From: Actinobacillus sp. GY-402
GTDB taxonomy: Bacteria > Pseudomonadota > Gammaproteobacteria > Enterobacterales > Pasteurellaceae
Direction: 5' to 3'
Length of the DNA: 64,000 bases
NCBI RefSeq assembly: GCF_014843355.1
Contig: NZ_CP062137.1
Span: 1,054,001-1,118,000, forward strand
The translations under genes and the position numbers were made by a program. The notes under the pieces are model-generated. The model did no database searches. It was not told where the DNA came from and saw only the letters and a list, made by a program, of their open reading frames with translations. Of the stretch, positions 52,559 to 62,294 are shown one piece after another (position 1 is the first letter of the stretch; each line of letters opens with the position of its first letter).

Positions 52559-54682
52559 ATGAAATTTAAATTAAGCCTGATTTACACCGCACTTTTTGCC
52601 AGTGTTTCTTTTACCGCCGTAGCTGAAACGAGCCAGACTGCTAAGGATGATTTGGACCAAATCAATGTTGTCACGGAATTGGAAAAAGCCAAAGCCGCGG
52701 GAGACAAACAAAAAGATATCGTTAATCTCAGTTTACTCGGCCGTCAAACCGCCTTTACCTCGCCTATTTCCGTAGTAAATTATGATGAAAAAGCCTTTGA
52801 GAATTCTCAACAACGCAATGTTGTCGACGCGATTTCCAAAGTGGATTCTTCCGTTATGAATTTCGGCGGTGAAACTAATACGATTTCGGGCGTATATGTA
52901 CGCGGTTTACAATTAGACGCCCGCCAAATCACGGTAAACGGCTTACCCGGTCTTTATTCCACCTATAACTCGCCGACGGCTGCCGTCAGCTCCGCGCAAT
53001 TAATCAAAGGCGCATCAACCGCCATCGGTGGAATGGATCCCGAAGGCGCGGCGGGCTCGTCTATGAATATCGAAACCAAACGCGCCACCGATGAAGACAT
53101 TAATAAAATCGGATTCGGCTGGTTCAGCAATAACCGCTTACAGGAGACATTTGATTTTGGTCGTCGTTTCGGTGCAAATAAAGAATGGGGTGTCCGTTTA
53201 AACGGTAAATACCGGGACGGTGATACGGCGCGCAATAACTATGACGAACGCAATAAAGAATTTGCCGTCGGCGTCGATTATCGCGGTGATAAATTCCGGG
53301 CCGGTATCGATTATATGTACAGCAAACGGGCGACCCACGGCGGACGAGCCCGGGTACAGGATATTCAGGATCTTACATTCCGTTTACCGGATGCGCCGGA
53401 TGGAGAGACTAACTTAATTCCGTATTGGAGCGGGCAAACCACCGAAGATCAAACTATTATGGGAACGTTTGAATATGATTTGCCTTACAACATGATGTTA
53501 TCCGGCGGTCTAGGTTATATGGATTCCCGTTATTACGGTTCCTTCGGGCAAATCCGCATGACAAATACCGACGGAGATTATTCCGTTCGCTCTATGCGCG
53601 CTATGGATTATCATACCCGAACAACCAGCGGTAACTTAAAATTACAGGGCGAATTCGAAACCGGCTCCGTTTATCACAACTGGAGTTTAGCGTTCGACGC
53701 CGTAAAACGTCAACGAGACTTCGATCAAAGTCCGACCGCTAAAAACTTTACCGCCAATATCTATAATCCTGTGTTCAGTCGAGGCCAACCGACTTACGGT
53801 GCGTTAGTACAAAGTACCAACGAGAAATTAGGCAGTTACAGCCTGGCTCTCGCAGATACGGCAGGCTTTGTGAATAATACTGTTCGACTTACTCTCGGCG
53901 GTCGCTTCCAATGGATTAAACAGCATGATTACGCCACCGACATCAAAGCGCATGAAAATCGCTTCAGTCCAATGGTGACACTTGCTTATGTACCGAATCC
54001 CGATTTAGTTTTCTACGGTAACTATTTGGAAGATTTAGAACCCGGTGCGGTGGATGAAGATACCGGCGTAATGGCTAAACCTATTGTAAGCAGACAAATT
54101 GAACTGGGTGTGCGTAAAAACTGGAATGATTTACTTACCACCACCACAAGCGTATATCAGTTGTCTCGTCCGGGCATTCATCGCATCACGGGCGAAGAAC
54201 AGGGAAAAGAACGTAATCGCGGCGTTGAATTCAATATCTACGCTAACCTGTTTAACAAAACATTACGCCCAAGCTTAGGCGTGACTTATAACCGCGGAGA
54301 ATTGATCGATTACTCAAGATATTCGGACGGCGCGATTATTAACGGATCTCAAGTATCCAGCCCGCGCTGGATCGCTAAAGCGGCGGTGGAATGGGACACG
54401 CCGTTTATCGACAATTTAACCTTAAACGCAGCGCTTCAATATTACGGCAAATCCTATCAGGATTACGCGGAGAACTATGAATTTCCGTCTTATACCACGG
54501 TGGATTTAGGCGCGAAATATGTGGCGCAACTGGACGCTAAACAAACCTTAACCTTCCGTGTAGGCGTTGAAAATCTATTCGACAAGGCTTACTGGCAAGT
54601 GCAGCGCGGACGTTATGATCGTAGCTTCGCCGTACTCGGTATGCCAAGAACCTATTGGGCAAACGTCGAATATTCATTCTGA
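52559..54682 (+). CDS. TonB-dependent siderophore-type receptor
   Basis: A 707-residue outer-membrane receptor. A signal peptide (1-22, ending TAVA) is followed by a TonB-box-like DQINVVTE. A plug domain follows (about 60-165, with GVYVRGLQLDARQITVNGLPG and GAAGSSMNIETK), then a 22-strand barrel ending in phenylalanine (VEYSF). The form is closest to ferric-hydroxamate/siderophore receptors; the ligand is unknown. A USS core encodes part of the signal peptide (TALFA). The frame extends to 52517, but ATG at 52559 follows TAGGA. A YddA-type ABC transporter follows after 79 bp, echoing the E. coli yddA-yddB pairing. Confidence 0.9.
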   Translation: MKFKLSLIYTALFASVSFTAVAETSQTAKDDLDQINVVTELEKAKAAGDKQKDIVNLSLLGRQTAFTSPISVVNYDEKAFENSQQRNVVDAISKVDSSVMNFGGETNTISGVYVRGLQLDARQITVNGLPGLYSTYNSPTAAVSSAQLIKGASTAIGGMDPEGAAGSSMNIETKRATDEDINKIGFGWFSNNRLQETFDFGRRFGANKEWGVRLNGKYRDGDTARNNYDERNKEFAVGVDYRGDKFRAGIDYMYSKRATHGGRARVQDIQDLTFRLPDAPDGETNLIPYWSGQTTEDQTIMGTFEYDLPYNMMLSGGLGYMDSRYYGSFGQIRMTNTDGDYSVRSMRAMDYHTRTTSGNLKLQGEFETGSVYHNWSLAFDAVKRQRDFDQSPTAKNFTANIYNPVFSRGQPTYGALVQSTNEKLGSYSLALADTAGFVNNTVRLTLGGRFQWIKQHDYATDIKAHENRFSPMVTLAYVPNPDLVFYGNYLEDLEPGAVDEDTGVMAKPIVSRQIELGVRKNWNDLLTTTTSVYQLSRPGIHRITGEEQGKERNRGVEFNIYANLFNKTLRPSLGVTYNRGELIDYSRYSDGAIINGSQVSSPRWIAKAAVEWDTPFIDNLTLNAALQYYGKSYQDYAENYEFPSYTTVDLGAKYVAQLDAKQTLTFRVGVENLFDKAYWQVQRGRYDRSFAVLGMPRTYWANVEYSF

Positions 54683-54761
54683 TAAAATTCATGGCGGGCA
54701 CCAAACCCGCCTGCATTTAAGAGCGCCCGTCGCTCTTTTGTCATTTTTGGAAAACCTGTAA

Positions 54762-56528
54762 ATGAACTGGCAAACCGAACTAAATAACAGTTTACCTTGG
54801 CTTTTGAAATCGCTATTTTGGTTAATTTCAGGCCTAATTTTGACCGCACTTTTGCTGCGTCGAACCGAATTCGGACGGAAATTCTGGTTAATTACCCGAC
54901 CATGCTTAACTCCTCAAAACCGTTGGAAAAGCCTGGGTTTAATCCTTTTACTGCTGGTGTTTATTTTGCTTGAAGTGCGAATCAGCGTATTAAACACCTT
55001 TTTTTATAACGGATTGTACAGTTCCATGCAAAACAAAGCAGCGGACGCTTTTTGGTTTTTCGCAATGATCAACGCCCTACTGGTCGGCTTCAAAATCATT
55101 CATGCCATTTTGCATTACTTTGTCCGTCAAGTGTTTGAAATCCGTTGGCTGGAGAAACTGAACGAACAAATGCTGAACCGCTGGCTGCAGAATAAAAATT
55201 ACTACCGCATGAAATACGAAAAAGATCTGCCCGATAATATCGATCAGCGTATCGAACAAGACGCGCGGGAATTTATTACCGGCACTGTGGATTTAGTGGA
55301 CGGCGTGGTGGGCGCCGTTCTGTCCATTATCGAATTCACCGTTATTCTGTGGGGGCTGTCGGGCATGCTGACATTGCTCGGCCTCGAAATTCCGAAAGCG
55401 GCAGTATTCTTCATTTACGGATTTATCCTTTTAGCCACCGCTCTTTCCGTATGGATCGGTCATCCGCTAATCAAGCTCAATTTTAATAAAGAAAAATTCA
55501 ACGGCGATTACCGATACTCGCTGATTCGAGTACGCGATAACGCGGAAAGTATTGCGTTTTACGACGGTGAAAATAAAGAACACGCGCACCTTCAGGAAAA
55601 ATTTCGCGCCGTTATTCAAAACCGTTGGGCAATTGTGCGGCAAATGCTGGGATTGGACGGATTTAACACCGGCGTTACTCAAATTGCGATGATTTTACCG
55701 TTAATGTTGCAGGCACCGCGTTTTTTCGCCAATAAAGTCACCTTGGGCGACATGCATCAAACCGTGCAGGCGTTTAATCGGCTGATGCGTTCGCTGTCAT
55801 TTTTCCGTCTGTTTTACGAAGAATTCACCCTGTATCAGGCGCGGCTAAACCGTCTGCACGGGTTTATGAGCAAGTTGGATTATCTCGACGACAACCAAAT
55901 TTTTTCCCCCGTCGAATGCGGTTCGGGTATTCGTTTAACGAATTTCGGTTTGTGCGATCAGCGGGGCGAACCCTTGTTACAACACATTAATCTCAGTTTA
56001 AAAGCGGGCGACGCCTTACTGATTCAAGGCCCGTCCGGCGCCGGCAAGACAACCCTGCTGAAAGCAATTGCGGGAATTTATCCGTTTGCCACTTTCGGTC
56101 ATTGCGAACGTCCGTGCAACGCCAATATTCTGTTTCTACCGCAACGTCCTTATATGCCACAAGGCTCGTTGCGGGAGGCCATTTGCTATCCCAATATCGA
56201 TCCGCATCACCCCGAGCTGGAACGCTACATGCAAAAATGCCGTTTAGAGCATTATATTACGGCGCTTGATCAGGAAAACGACTGGCAGGCGATTCTGTCT
56301 CCGGGCGAATTGCAACGGGTCGCCTTTATCCGGATTTTTCTGACTAAGCCCGATATTGTTTTCCTGGATGAAACCACTTCGGCATTGGACGAACCGACGG
56401 AATTCATTTTGTACGATAAAATCCGTAAAAAACTGCCGAATATGATTGTGCTGAGCATCGGACATCGCGGCACCTTACACCAATTCCACAATCAGGAATT
56501 TCATCTTTCCGCTTGTCGGACGGCGTAA
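54762..56528 (+). CDS. ABC transporter, SbmA/BacA-like membrane domain fused to ATPase (YddA family)
   Basis: A 588-residue half-transporter. Residues 1-330 form an ABC_membrane_2-type domain with five or six helices (EVRISVLNTFFYNGLYSSMQ). Residues about 390-588 hold the ATPase: Walker A GPSGAGKTT near 422, signature LSPGELQRVAF near 512 and Walker B DIVFLDETTSALDE. Homologues include E. coli YddA, which lies beside a TonB receptor and a periplasmic protease, and bacterial relatives of the peroxisomal transporters. Probable partner of the receptor upstream in handling a siderophore or peptide; direction of transport is not predictable. A USS core encodes LTALLL in helix 1. Confidence 0.86.
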   Translation: MNWQTELNNSLPWLLKSLFWLISGLILTALLLRRTEFGRKFWLITRPCLTPQNRWKSLGLILLLLVFILLEVRISVLNTFFYNGLYSSMQNKAADAFWFFAMINALLVGFKIIHAILHYFVRQVFEIRWLEKLNEQMLNRWLQNKNYYRMKYEKDLPDNIDQRIEQDAREFITGTVDLVDGVVGAVLSIIEFTVILWGLSGMLTLLGLEIPKAAVFFIYGFILLATALSVWIGHPLIKLNFNKEKFNGDYRYSLIRVRDNAESIAFYDGENKEHAHLQEKFRAVIQNRWAIVRQMLGLDGFNTGVTQIAMILPLMLQAPRFFANKVTLGDMHQTVQAFNRLMRSLSFFRLFYEEFTLYQARLNRLHGFMSKLDYLDDNQIFSPVECGSGIRLTNFGLCDQRGEPLLQHINLSLKAGDALLIQGPSGAGKTTLLKAIAGIYPFATFGHCERPCNANILFLPQRPYMPQGSLREAICYPNIDPHHPELERYMQKCRLEHYITALDQENDWQAILSPGELQRVAFIRIFLTKPDIVFLDETTSALDEPTEFILYDKIRKKLPNMIVLSIGHRGTLHQFHNQEFHLSACRTA

Positions 56529-56548
56529 AAAAACAATTAAAAAATCGA

Positions 56549-56597
56549 CCGCACTTTTAACCGTTAGGCTTCTATTTGGGAAAAGTGCGGGCAATTT
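56549..56597 (+). terminator. USS-pair terminator after the YddA-type gene
   Basis: CCGCACTTTT (56549-56558) and AAAAGTGCGG (56581-56590) pair; the right-hand copy runs on into GCAATTTTTT. Confidence 0.7.
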
Positions 56598-56643
56598 TTT
56601 CACGATTTTTTCGCCGGCGAGTCTTTATTTGGCTTACCAAAGA

Positions 56644-56673
56644 AAAAGGGAGCCGGTTTAATCCGCTCCCTTT
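56644..56673 (-). terminator. Terminator of pykA
   Basis: AAAGGGAGC and GCTCCCTTT pair around CGGTTTAATCC, with an A run on the left acting as a U tract on the minus strand. Confidence 0.75.
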
Positions 56674-56691
56674 GCACATTTTATTGCTCAA

Positions 56692-58128
56692 TTATTCAAC
56701 AATTAAAGTACGGCATACGTTGGTTGACGTGCCTAATGCGTCACCTTGAGTTAATAACACCAAATCGCCTGAAACCAAGAAACCTTTCTCTTTCAACAGG
56801 TTAACCGCTTCCTTCGCGCTGTGTACAGTGCGGGATTCGTGTTCGAACAGAATCGGCGTGACACCACGGTACAGTGCGCATAAATTCAGGGTCGATTCGT
56901 GACGTGACAACGCAAAAATCGGTAAACCGGAACTGATACGTGACATTAAACGCGCCGTGCGACCGCTGTTGGTCAACGTAATAATCGCCGCAACGCCTTT
57001 CATGTGGTTTGCCGCATACATAGCGGACATCGCCACCGATTCCTCGATAGTAGAAAATTGAACATCCATACGGTGTTTAGACACGTTGATACTTGGCATT
57101 TTTTCCGCACCCAACGCCACTTTCGCCATGGCCGCCACCGTTTCGGAAGGATATTGTCCCGCTGCGGTTTCCGCCGAAAGCATTACGGCATCGGTACCGT
57201 CCAACACGGCATTCGCTACGTCCATTACTTCCGCACGGGTTGGCATTGGGTTGCTAATCATCGATTCCATCATTTGGGTCGCGGTGATAACCACGCGATT
57301 TAACTGACGCGAACGACGGATCAATTTTTTCTGAACGCCGACCAATTCGGGATCGCCGATTTCCACGCCCAAGTCACCACGGGCAACCATAATCACGTCC
57401 GAAGCCAGGATAATATCATCCATCGCTTCGTCGCTGGCAACGGTTTCCGCACGTTCCACTTTCGCCACGATTTTCGCTTTCAAACCGGCCGCTTCCGCCA
57501 ATTCGCGGGCGTAGTTTAAATCCGCACTTGAACGCGGGAATGACACCGCCAGGTAATCGACGCCGATACGTGCCGCGGTAATGATGTCCGCTTTATCTTT
57601 TTCGGTTAATGCGTCCGCCGACAAACCGCCGCCCAATTTGTTGATACCTTTGTTATTTGATAAAGGACCGCCCACCGTCACTTCAGTAAACACTTTCGCC
57701 CCTTCGGTAGACAACACTTTTAACTGAACGCGACCGTCGTCCAATAACAGAATATCGCCCGGCACCACATCCTGCGGTAAGGTTTTGTAGTCTAAACCGA
57801 CCGATTCCTGATTACCTTCGCCTTTCGGTAAATCAGCGTCTAAAATAAATTTATCACCAATGCTTAAGAAAATTTTGCCTTCTTTAAACGTGGAAACGCG
57901 GATTTTAGGACCTTGCAAATCGCCTAAAATCGCAACATGTTTGCCTAATTTTTTCGCAATTTCACGAACTTTATTAGCACGACCGATATGATCTTCCGGT
58001 GTGCCGTGAGAGAAATTCATACGTACAACGTTCGCACCCGCGGCAATAATTTTTTCAAGGTTATTGCCTTTATCGGTCGCAGGCCCCATCGTACATACGA
58101 TTTTGGTTCTTCTTAATCTTCTAGACAT
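56692..58128 (-). CDS. pykA: Pyruvate kinase (PykA type)
   Basis: A 478-residue pyruvate kinase, converting phosphoenolpyruvate and ADP to pyruvate and ATP. The N-terminus [18 protein letters not shown] and [10 protein letters not shown] are those of the E. coli PykA (AMP-activated) isoenzyme rather than PykF. Active-site blocks [22 protein letters not shown] and [11 protein letters not shown] are intact. ATG at 58128 follows CGGAG. As phosphoenolpyruvate partitioning decides succinate yield in this family of bacteria, this is a key branch-point gene. Divergent from the ACT-domain gene. Confidence 0.96.
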   Translation of the reverse strand: MSRRLRRTKIVCTMGPATDKGNNLEKIIAAGANVVRMNFSHGTPEDHIGRANKVREIAKKLGKHVAILGDLQGPKIRVSTFKEGKIFLSIGDKFILDADLPKGEGNQESVGLDYKTLPQDVVPGDILLLDDGRVQLKVLSTEGAKVFTEVTVGGPLSNNKGINKLGGGLSADALTEKDKADIITAARIGVDYLAVSFPRSSADLNYARELAEAAGLKAKIVAKVERAETVASDEAMDDIILASDVIMVARGDLGVEIGDPELVGVQKKLIRRSRQLNRVVITATQMMESMISNPMPTRAEVMDVANAVLDGTDAVMLSAETAAGQYPSETVAAMAKVALGAEKMPSINVSKHRMDVQFSTIEESVAMSAMYAANHMKGVAAIITLTNSGRTARLMSRISSGLPIFALSRHESTLNLCALYRGVTPILFEHESRTVHSAKEAVNLLKEKGFLVSGDLVLLTQGDALGTSTNVCRTLIVE

Positions 58129-58356
58129 TGATTACTCCGTCAGTTATTTTCAGTGATTATTCTCGATTTAATTCCGGACATACAGCTTTTTCGCCGCGGA
58201 AAAACTGGCGCATATTATACGCCGAATCGCGGGTAAAATCGAGATCGAAAACATACAAAATTTTCACCGCACTTTCGCGTCCGTCCGGCTTTCTTATAAA
58301 ATCGAAAATTTGCTATACTCTCTTCCCGAATTCAGTTACTCAATAAGGATATTATC

Positions 58357-58629
58357 ATGTCAAATTCAGTGATTACGGTTATCGGCAAAGATCGCATCGG
58401 GATCGTTTACGATGTCGCTAAAATTCTGGCGGACAACCAAATCAACATCATGAATATCAGCCAGCAGCTAATGGACGATTATTTCACCATGATTATTCTG
58501 GTGGATACCACAAAATGTCCGAAATCCTTTCCCGAACTGGCGGAAACCTTTGCCCGGGAAAGTTGCAATCTCGCCCTTGACATTCGTTTGCAAAACGAAG
58601 AAATCTTCAAAGCCATGCACCGGATTTAG
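58357..58629 (+). CDS. ACT-domain protein (UPF0237)
   Basis: A 90-residue protein made of a single ACT domain (VITVIGKDRIGIVYDVAKILADNQINIMNISQQLM). It belongs to the UPF0237 family, related to the regulatory domain of GcvR. Such domains bind amino acids or similar small ligands. ATG at 58357 has TAAGGA; a TATACT -10 candidate lies at 58314-58319. It is followed after 9 bp by the UPF0210 gene, a pairing conserved in many bacteria and archaea, so it may sense a ligand for that partner. Function unknown. Confidence 0.88.
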   Translation: MSNSVITVIGKDRIGIVYDVAKILADNQINIMNISQQLMDDYFTMIILVDTTKCPKSFPELAETFARESCNLALDIRLQNEEIFKAMHRI

Positions 58630-58638
58630 AGGTGAAAA

Positions 58639-59994
58639 ATGAGCATTCAATCCAATGAAATTCTCGAAACCATCCGCATGGTGGCGGATCAAAATTTCGA
58701 TGTAAGGACCATTACTATCGGTATCGATTTGCATGACTGTATCAGCCGCGATATGGACCAATTAAACCGAAATATTTATCAAAAAATCACCAGCGTCGGC
58801 AAAGATCTGGTTAAAACCGCTCAAATTCTTTCCGCCAAATACGGCGTACCTATTGTAAACCAGCGAATTTCCGTCACGCCTATCGCCCAAATTGCGGCGG
58901 CGACCAAATCGGATTCTTACGTATCCGTTGCGCAAACTTTAGATCGCGCGGCAAAAACCATCGGCGTATCTTTTATCGGCGGCTTTTCCGCTCTGGTGCA
59001 AAAAGGGATGTCGCCTTCGGACGAAGTGCTGATTCGCTCCATTCCGGAAGCCATGAAAACCACGGATATCGTCTGCAGCTCCATCAATATCGGTTCCACC
59101 CGCGCAGGAATTAACATGGATGCGGTGAAACTGGCGGGCGAAACCATCAAACGCACGGCAAACATTACGCCGGAAGGCTTCGGCTGTGCCAAAATCGTGG
59201 TGTTTTGTAATGCCGTGGAAGACAATCCTTTTATGGCGGGCGCTTTCCACGGTTCCGGCGAAGCCGATGCGGTGATTAACGTGGGAGTCTCGGGCCCGGG
59301 CGTGGTAAAAGAAGCTCTGGCAAATTCCCGCGCCACCACATTAACGGAAGTGGCGGAAGTGGTCAAAAAAACCGCTTTTAAAATTACCCGCGTGGGCGAA
59401 TTAATCGGCCAGGAAGCGGCCAAAATGCTGAATATTCCGTTCGGCATCCTGGATTTATCGCTCGCCCCTACGCCGGCTATCGGCGATTCCGTGGCGCGCA
59501 TTTTAGAAACCATGGGCTTAACCGTTTGCGGTACCCACGGCACCACAGCCGCCCTTGCGCTGTTAAATGACGCCGTGAAAAAAGGCGGCATGATGGCGTC
59601 CAGTGCCGTCGGCGGTTTAAGCGGTGCGTTTATTCCGGTTTCCGAAGACGAAGGCATGATCGCCGCGGCGGAAAGCGGCATCCTCACGCTGGACAAACTG
59701 GAAGCCATGACGGCGGTTTGTTCCGTCGGTCTGGACATGATCGCCGTACCGGGCAGCACGCCGGCCCACACAATTTCCGGCATTATCGCCGATGAAGCGG
59801 CAATCGGCATGATCAACGGCAAAACCACCGCCGTGCGTATTATTCCGGTCACCGGGAAAGATGTGGGGGAAAGCGTAGAATTCGGCGGTTTGCTCGGTTA
59901 CGCACCGATTATGCCCGTGAAGGAAGGTTCCTGCGAAGTGTTTGTCAACCGCGGCGGACGCATTCCCGCGCCGGTGCAATCCATGAAAAACTGA
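58639..59994 (+). CDS. UPF0210/DUF711 family protein
   Basis: A 451-residue DUF711 protein, a family distantly related in fold to the glycyl-radical PFL-like barrel but without an obvious glycyl-radical motif near the C-terminus. Notable segments are [38 protein letters not shown] and [25 protein letters not shown] at 58639 follows GAGGTG. It is the second gene of a two-gene unit with the ACT protein. No enzymatic role is established to my knowledge. A 311-codon antisense open frame across it is a by-product of its codon use. Confidence 0.88.
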   Translation: MSIQSNEILETIRMVADQNFDVRTITIGIDLHDCISRDMDQLNRNIYQKITSVGKDLVKTAQILSAKYGVPIVNQRISVTPIAQIAAATKSDSYVSVAQTLDRAAKTIGVSFIGGFSALVQKGMSPSDEVLIRSIPEAMKTTDIVCSSINIGSTRAGINMDAVKLAGETIKRTANITPEGFGCAKIVVFCNAVEDNPFMAGAFHGSGEADAVINVGVSGPGVVKEALANSRATTLTEVAEVVKKTAFKITRVGELIGQEAAKMLNIPFGILDLSLAPTPAIGDSVARILETMGLTVCGTHGTTAALALLNDAVKKGGMMASSAVGGLSGAFIPVSEDEGMIAAAESGILTLDKLEAMTAVCSVGLDMIAVPGSTPAHTISGIIADEAAIGMINGKTTAVRIIPVTGKDVGESVEFGGLLGYAPIMPVKEGSCEVFVNRGGRIPAPVQSMKN

Positions 59995-60040
59995 TTACCA
60001 ACGGTTAGCTCAAAAGTGCGGTCAATTTTTTGAAAGAATT

Positions 60041-60205
60041 TCGGTATTATGTAGCAGTTGCACAAACATTTAATATTTTCGTAGGGGCGGGGTTTATCCC
60101 CGCCCGAATCTCATTCAAATATCAGGGCTTACGGGCGGGGATAAACCCCGCCCCTACATAAATTTTCCTAAAATTGACTTTTGTACAACTGCTACATAAT
60201 ACCGA
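60041..60205. mobile_element. MITE-like element with nested inverted repeats and 6-bp target duplication
   Basis: A 165-bp non-coding element in the 342-bp gap between UPF0210 and ggt. Terminal inverted repeats TCGGTATTATGTAGCAGTTG extend to 26 bp with one mismatch. Inside, a perfect 26-bp GC-rich inverted repeat (60081-60106 and 60132-60157) starts GTAGGGGCGGGG; each copy is itself a GGGCGGGG/CCCCGCCC hairpin. The direct repeat AGAATT flanks both ends (60035-60040 and 60206-60211), as expected for a target-site duplication. It has no open frame, so it would depend on a transposase elsewhere. The inner arms resemble REP-type palindromes. Confidence 0.7.
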
Positions 60206-60336
60206 AGAATTTTTTGCCATAAACGCAAAGCGAAATTTATTGCTCAGCAGGAGCCGTTAAATAATCGCGATCGGTTTTGTCGTTTTGTCACAAAAAACAG
60301 GTCAAAAACCGACCGCACTTTTATCACGATCAGGGT

Positions 60337-62112
60337 TTAATAACCGAGAGTTTTGCCGTCCGGATTACGAGGATCGGAATAGCCGTAAAAGCCGTCGGCA
60401 TCCGCCTGAATAATCTGAATTCGCCCCATCGGCGCTTTTTCTTTAATGCTATAACCCATATCTTTCAGCAAAGTTAAGGTATCCGGGCTCAGCCCTTCTT
60501 CTACCCGCAGTTCGTCCGGCAACCATTGATGATGCACACGAGGCGTGACGATGGCTTCCGCCGGGTTCATGCCGTGATCCACCGTATTCAAGATACTTTG
60601 CAGCACGGTAGTAATAATACGCGCACCGCCCGGACTGCCGGTGACCAGCCAAGGTTTGGCGTCTTTCACCACAATAGTCGGCGTCATCGAAGATAACGGA
60701 CGTTTTTTCGCGGCAATCGCATTAGATTCGCCGCCGATTAAGCCGTACGCGTTGGCAACGCCCGGTTTAGCGGAAAAATCGTCCATTTCGTTATTCAGCA
60801 AAATTCCCGTGCCTTCCGCCACAATGCCGGTGCCGAAATTGGTATTCAGCGTGTAAGTTACCGCCACGGCGTTGCCTTTCTCGTCCATCACGGAATAATG
60901 GGTGGTCTGATCGCTTTCATAAGGCTGCGGTTTACCCGGTTTGATGTCGGAAGCCGGTTTGGCGACATTATCTTTAATACCGCCGATTAAGGATTTGGCA
61001 TAATCTTTCGACACCAATCCTTTTACCGGCACCTTGACGAAATCCGGATCGCCCAAATATTCCGAACGATCGGCATAAGCCAGTTTCATGGTTTCCGCTA
61101 AGGTATGAATCGCTTTCGCACTGTTGACGCCGTATTCCGACAGCGGATAATTTTCCAGCATGTTCAGAATCTGCACCAAGTGCACGCCGCCCGAACTTGG
61201 CGGCGGCATGGTGACGACTTTATAACCGCGATAGGTTCCCACAATCGGTTGACGTTCCACCGCCTGATAATTTTTCATATCTTCAAGGCTGATTAAGCCG
61301 CCGTGTTTTTCCATTTCCGCGACGATCTTAGCGGCAATGTCCCCGCGATAAAAGGCTTCGGCGCCCTGTTGAGCAATCTGTTTCAACGATTTCGCCAGAT
61401 CCTTTTGCACCAGTAATTCACCGGCGGCAAGCGGTTCACCGTTTTTAAAAAAGATCTTTTTGCTGCTTTCCCATTTGCCGAGAGTGTCTTTCTCAGTCTG
61501 TAAGGTTTTTGCCAAAGTCAGACTAACGGGAATGCCCTCTTCCGCCAATTTTATAGCGGGCGCCAATACTTTTTTCAGCGGCAGCGAACCCCATTTTTTC
61601 AGCGCATATTCCATGCCAGCCACGGTACCCGGCACGCCCACGGCCAAGTGGGTATAAAGGGATTTTCCGTCGACTACGTTGCCTTTGTCGTCCAAATACA
61701 TATCTTTGGAGGCTTTAATCGGCGCCATTTCACGGAAATCCACGGTAAAATCCTGGCCGGATTTGGCGTCATGCAGCACCATAAAGCCGCCTCCGCCAAT
61801 ATTGCCCGCATTCGGCAATACCACCGCCAGCGCAAAACCGACGCCGACCGCCGCATCCACCGCATTACCGCCCTGTTTCAAGATATCCAGCCCCACTCGG
61901 GTGGCAAGTTCCTGTTCGGAGGCGACCATGCCGTGTTTGCCGTAAATCGGATGAAAAATATCGTTTGCGCTGTCATAACGCTGACCAGCGGCAACCGCCG
62001 CATCAGGTTGCGTCGCCGGTTGAACCGTCTGCGCCGAAATCGGCAACGAGGCCAGAGAAACCGCCACAGCTAACGTACTTAATAAGAAAGGTTTAATGAA
62101 GTGTTTGTGCAT
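60337..62112 (-). CDS. ggt: Gamma-glutamyltranspeptidase
   Basis: A 591-residue periplasmic Ntn-hydrolase. A signal peptide (1-27, ending ISA) precedes the large subunit. Autocleavage should occur before Thr403 in ESDQTTHYSV, leaving that threonine as the nucleophile of the small subunit. MPPPSSGG and GSPGGARIITT (substrate binding) are intact. It cleaves glutathione and other gamma-glutamyl compounds, recovering glutamate and cysteinylglycine. ATG at 62112 follows AAGGA. It is a single transcript downstream of degQ in the same direction, separated by a USS terminator. Confidence 0.96.
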   Translation of the reverse strand: MHKHFIKPFLLSTLAVAVSLASLPISAQTVQPATQPDAAVAAGQRYDSANDIFHPIYGKHGMVASEQELATRVGLDILKQGGNAVDAAVGVGFALAVVLPNAGNIGGGGFMVLHDAKSGQDFTVDFREMAPIKASKDMYLDDKGNVVDGKSLYTHLAVGVPGTVAGMEYALKKWGSLPLKKVLAPAIKLAEEGIPVSLTLAKTLQTEKDTLGKWESSKKIFFKNGEPLAAGELLVQKDLAKSLKQIAQQGAEAFYRGDIAAKIVAEMEKHGGLISLEDMKNYQAVERQPIVGTYRGYKVVTMPPPSSGGVHLVQILNMLENYPLSEYGVNSAKAIHTLAETMKLAYADRSEYLGDPDFVKVPVKGLVSKDYAKSLIGGIKDNVAKPASDIKPGKPQPYESDQTTHYSVMDEKGNAVAVTYTLNTNFGTGIVAEGTGILLNNEMDDFSAKPGVANAYGLIGGESNAIAAKKRPLSSMTPTIVVKDAKPWLVTGSPGGARIITTVLQSILNTVDHGMNPAEAIVTPRVHHQWLPDELRVEEGLSPDTLTLLKDMGYSIKEKAPMGRIQIIQADADGFYGYSDPRNPDGKTLGY

Positions 62113-62222
62113 AATTTTTTCCTTCTGGTGTGATTGTCCGAATTTGACAATCTCCCTGAGATTATGCGATCAATTTGTGAAATGCAAGCCCGCTTTATCA
62201 AAAGCGATATTCGGAAAATACA

Positions 62223-62264
62223 AAAAGTGCGGTCAAAAACATTCACATTTTTTACCGCACTTTT
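62223..62264 (-). terminator. USS-pair terminator of degQ
   Basis: AAAAGTGCGGT and ACCGCACTTTT are perfect complements separated by 20 nt. Confidence 0.75.
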
Positions 62265-62294
62265 ATTTCGATCAGCCTGTTGCAAAACGAATTT

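Noticed and set aside
58917..59852. A 311-codon open frame antisense to the UPF0210 gene
   Set aside because: Low-complexity Ala/Thr/Pro-rich translation in exact antisense to a well-conserved gene, with no ribosome site; a by-product of codon usage.
60081..60157. GC-rich inverted repeat as an ordinary terminator for UPF0210 or ggt
   Set aside because: The stem lacks a T run on either side, and outer inverted repeats with a 6-bp target duplication point to an inserted element.
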